From Pseudomonadota bacterium (lineage in GTDB: Bacteria > Pseudomonadota > Alphaproteobacteria > Micropepsales > Micropepsaceae): a stretch of DNA of 7,367 nucleotides. The notes under the pieces were generated by a model. The model saw nothing but the letters and a program-made list of their open reading frames with translations, ran no database searches and was not told the DNA's origin. Location of the stretch: assembly GCA_021808875.1 (NCBI GenBank), contig JAKBAU010000181.1:1-7367 (forward strand), in the 5' to 3' direction. Positions within the stretch are counted from its first letter, which is position 1, and each line of letters opens with the position of its first letter. This document shows positions 7,251-7,367 of the stretch, piece after piece. The translations under genes were made by a program, and so were the position numbers.

Positions 7251-7367
7251 GGGTTTGCCCCGCTCGCCTGGGCACGCGCACGCGCCGCATCATGGGTGGT
7301 GACGGCTCGAAAAACATCTTCCAGCCGACCTGGTTCGGCATAAAGCTCCCGTACATCCCAGTGTTCC
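7247..7367 (-). CDS. ABC transporter ATP-binding protein, C-terminal end only (5' end outside window)
   Basis: The minus strand is open from the right edge (first full codon at 7366) to the TGA at 7249-7247, giving the last 39 residues. The segment DVRELYAEPGRLEDVFRAVT (4-23) matches the C-terminal tail common in ABC-2 type ATPases, where the pattern LxxxxGRLEDVFRxLT is widespread. None of the Walker A, signature or Walker B motifs is in the window. The stop overlaps the permease ATG, so this should be the ATPase that powers the GldF-like permease (GldA-like role). The final residues (RARAQASGANP) are low complexity and probably unstructured. Confidence 0.85.
   Translation of the reverse strand, partial: EHWDVRELYAEPGRLEDVFRAVTTHDAARARAQASGANP

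Overview
The window is one co-oriented block of minus-strand genes, apparently from the chromosome of a GC-rich alphaproteobacterium. The taxonomic hint comes mainly from CarB. Its first ATP-grasp half carries a segment of about 28 extra residues (near residues 158-184) and a shorter extra segment near residues 84-90, both absent from the E. coli enzyme as I recall it. I remember such insertions from alphaproteobacterial CarB proteins. The genus cannot be named from the sequence alone. There are no tRNAs, rRNAs, insertion sequences or CRISPR arrays, and nothing looks recently transferred.

In the direction of transcription (right to left) the layout is as follows. Positions 7367-3535 hold a tight four-gene cluster for an ABC-2 type transporter with Gld-like auxiliary subunits: the last 39 codons of the ATPase, a six-helix permease (GldF-like), a large membrane-anchored extracytoplasmic protein (GldG-like) and a single-pass DUF4340 protein. 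The junctions are an ATGA overlap, a 3-base gap and a stop closely followed by a strong ribosome binding site. This implies one transcript and probably one membrane complex. Its substrate is not evident. Positions 3482-2442 hold a stand-alone Rieske [2Fe-2S] oxygenase subunit, 52 bases after the DUF4340 stop and possibly a read-through member of the same transcript. No reductase or ferredoxin partner is nearby. Positions 2441-2174 are a 268-base intergenic stretch with a perfect TATAAT hexamer, a dyad over the expected -35 position and a GC-rich stem-loop at the edge of the carB ribosome binding site. Positions 2173-1 hold the first 724 codons of carB, the large subunit of carbamoyl-phosphate synthase (arginine and pyrimidine biosynthesis); the gene runs off the left edge.

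Most of the content is ordinary housekeeping or conserved accessory material. The parts most worth a second look are the uncharacterised ABC/GldG/DUF4340 assembly, the Rieske protein (Gly where well-studied relatives have an active-site Asn, and no electron-transfer partner in sight), and the structured carB leader. I found no clear evidence of a wholly new system.
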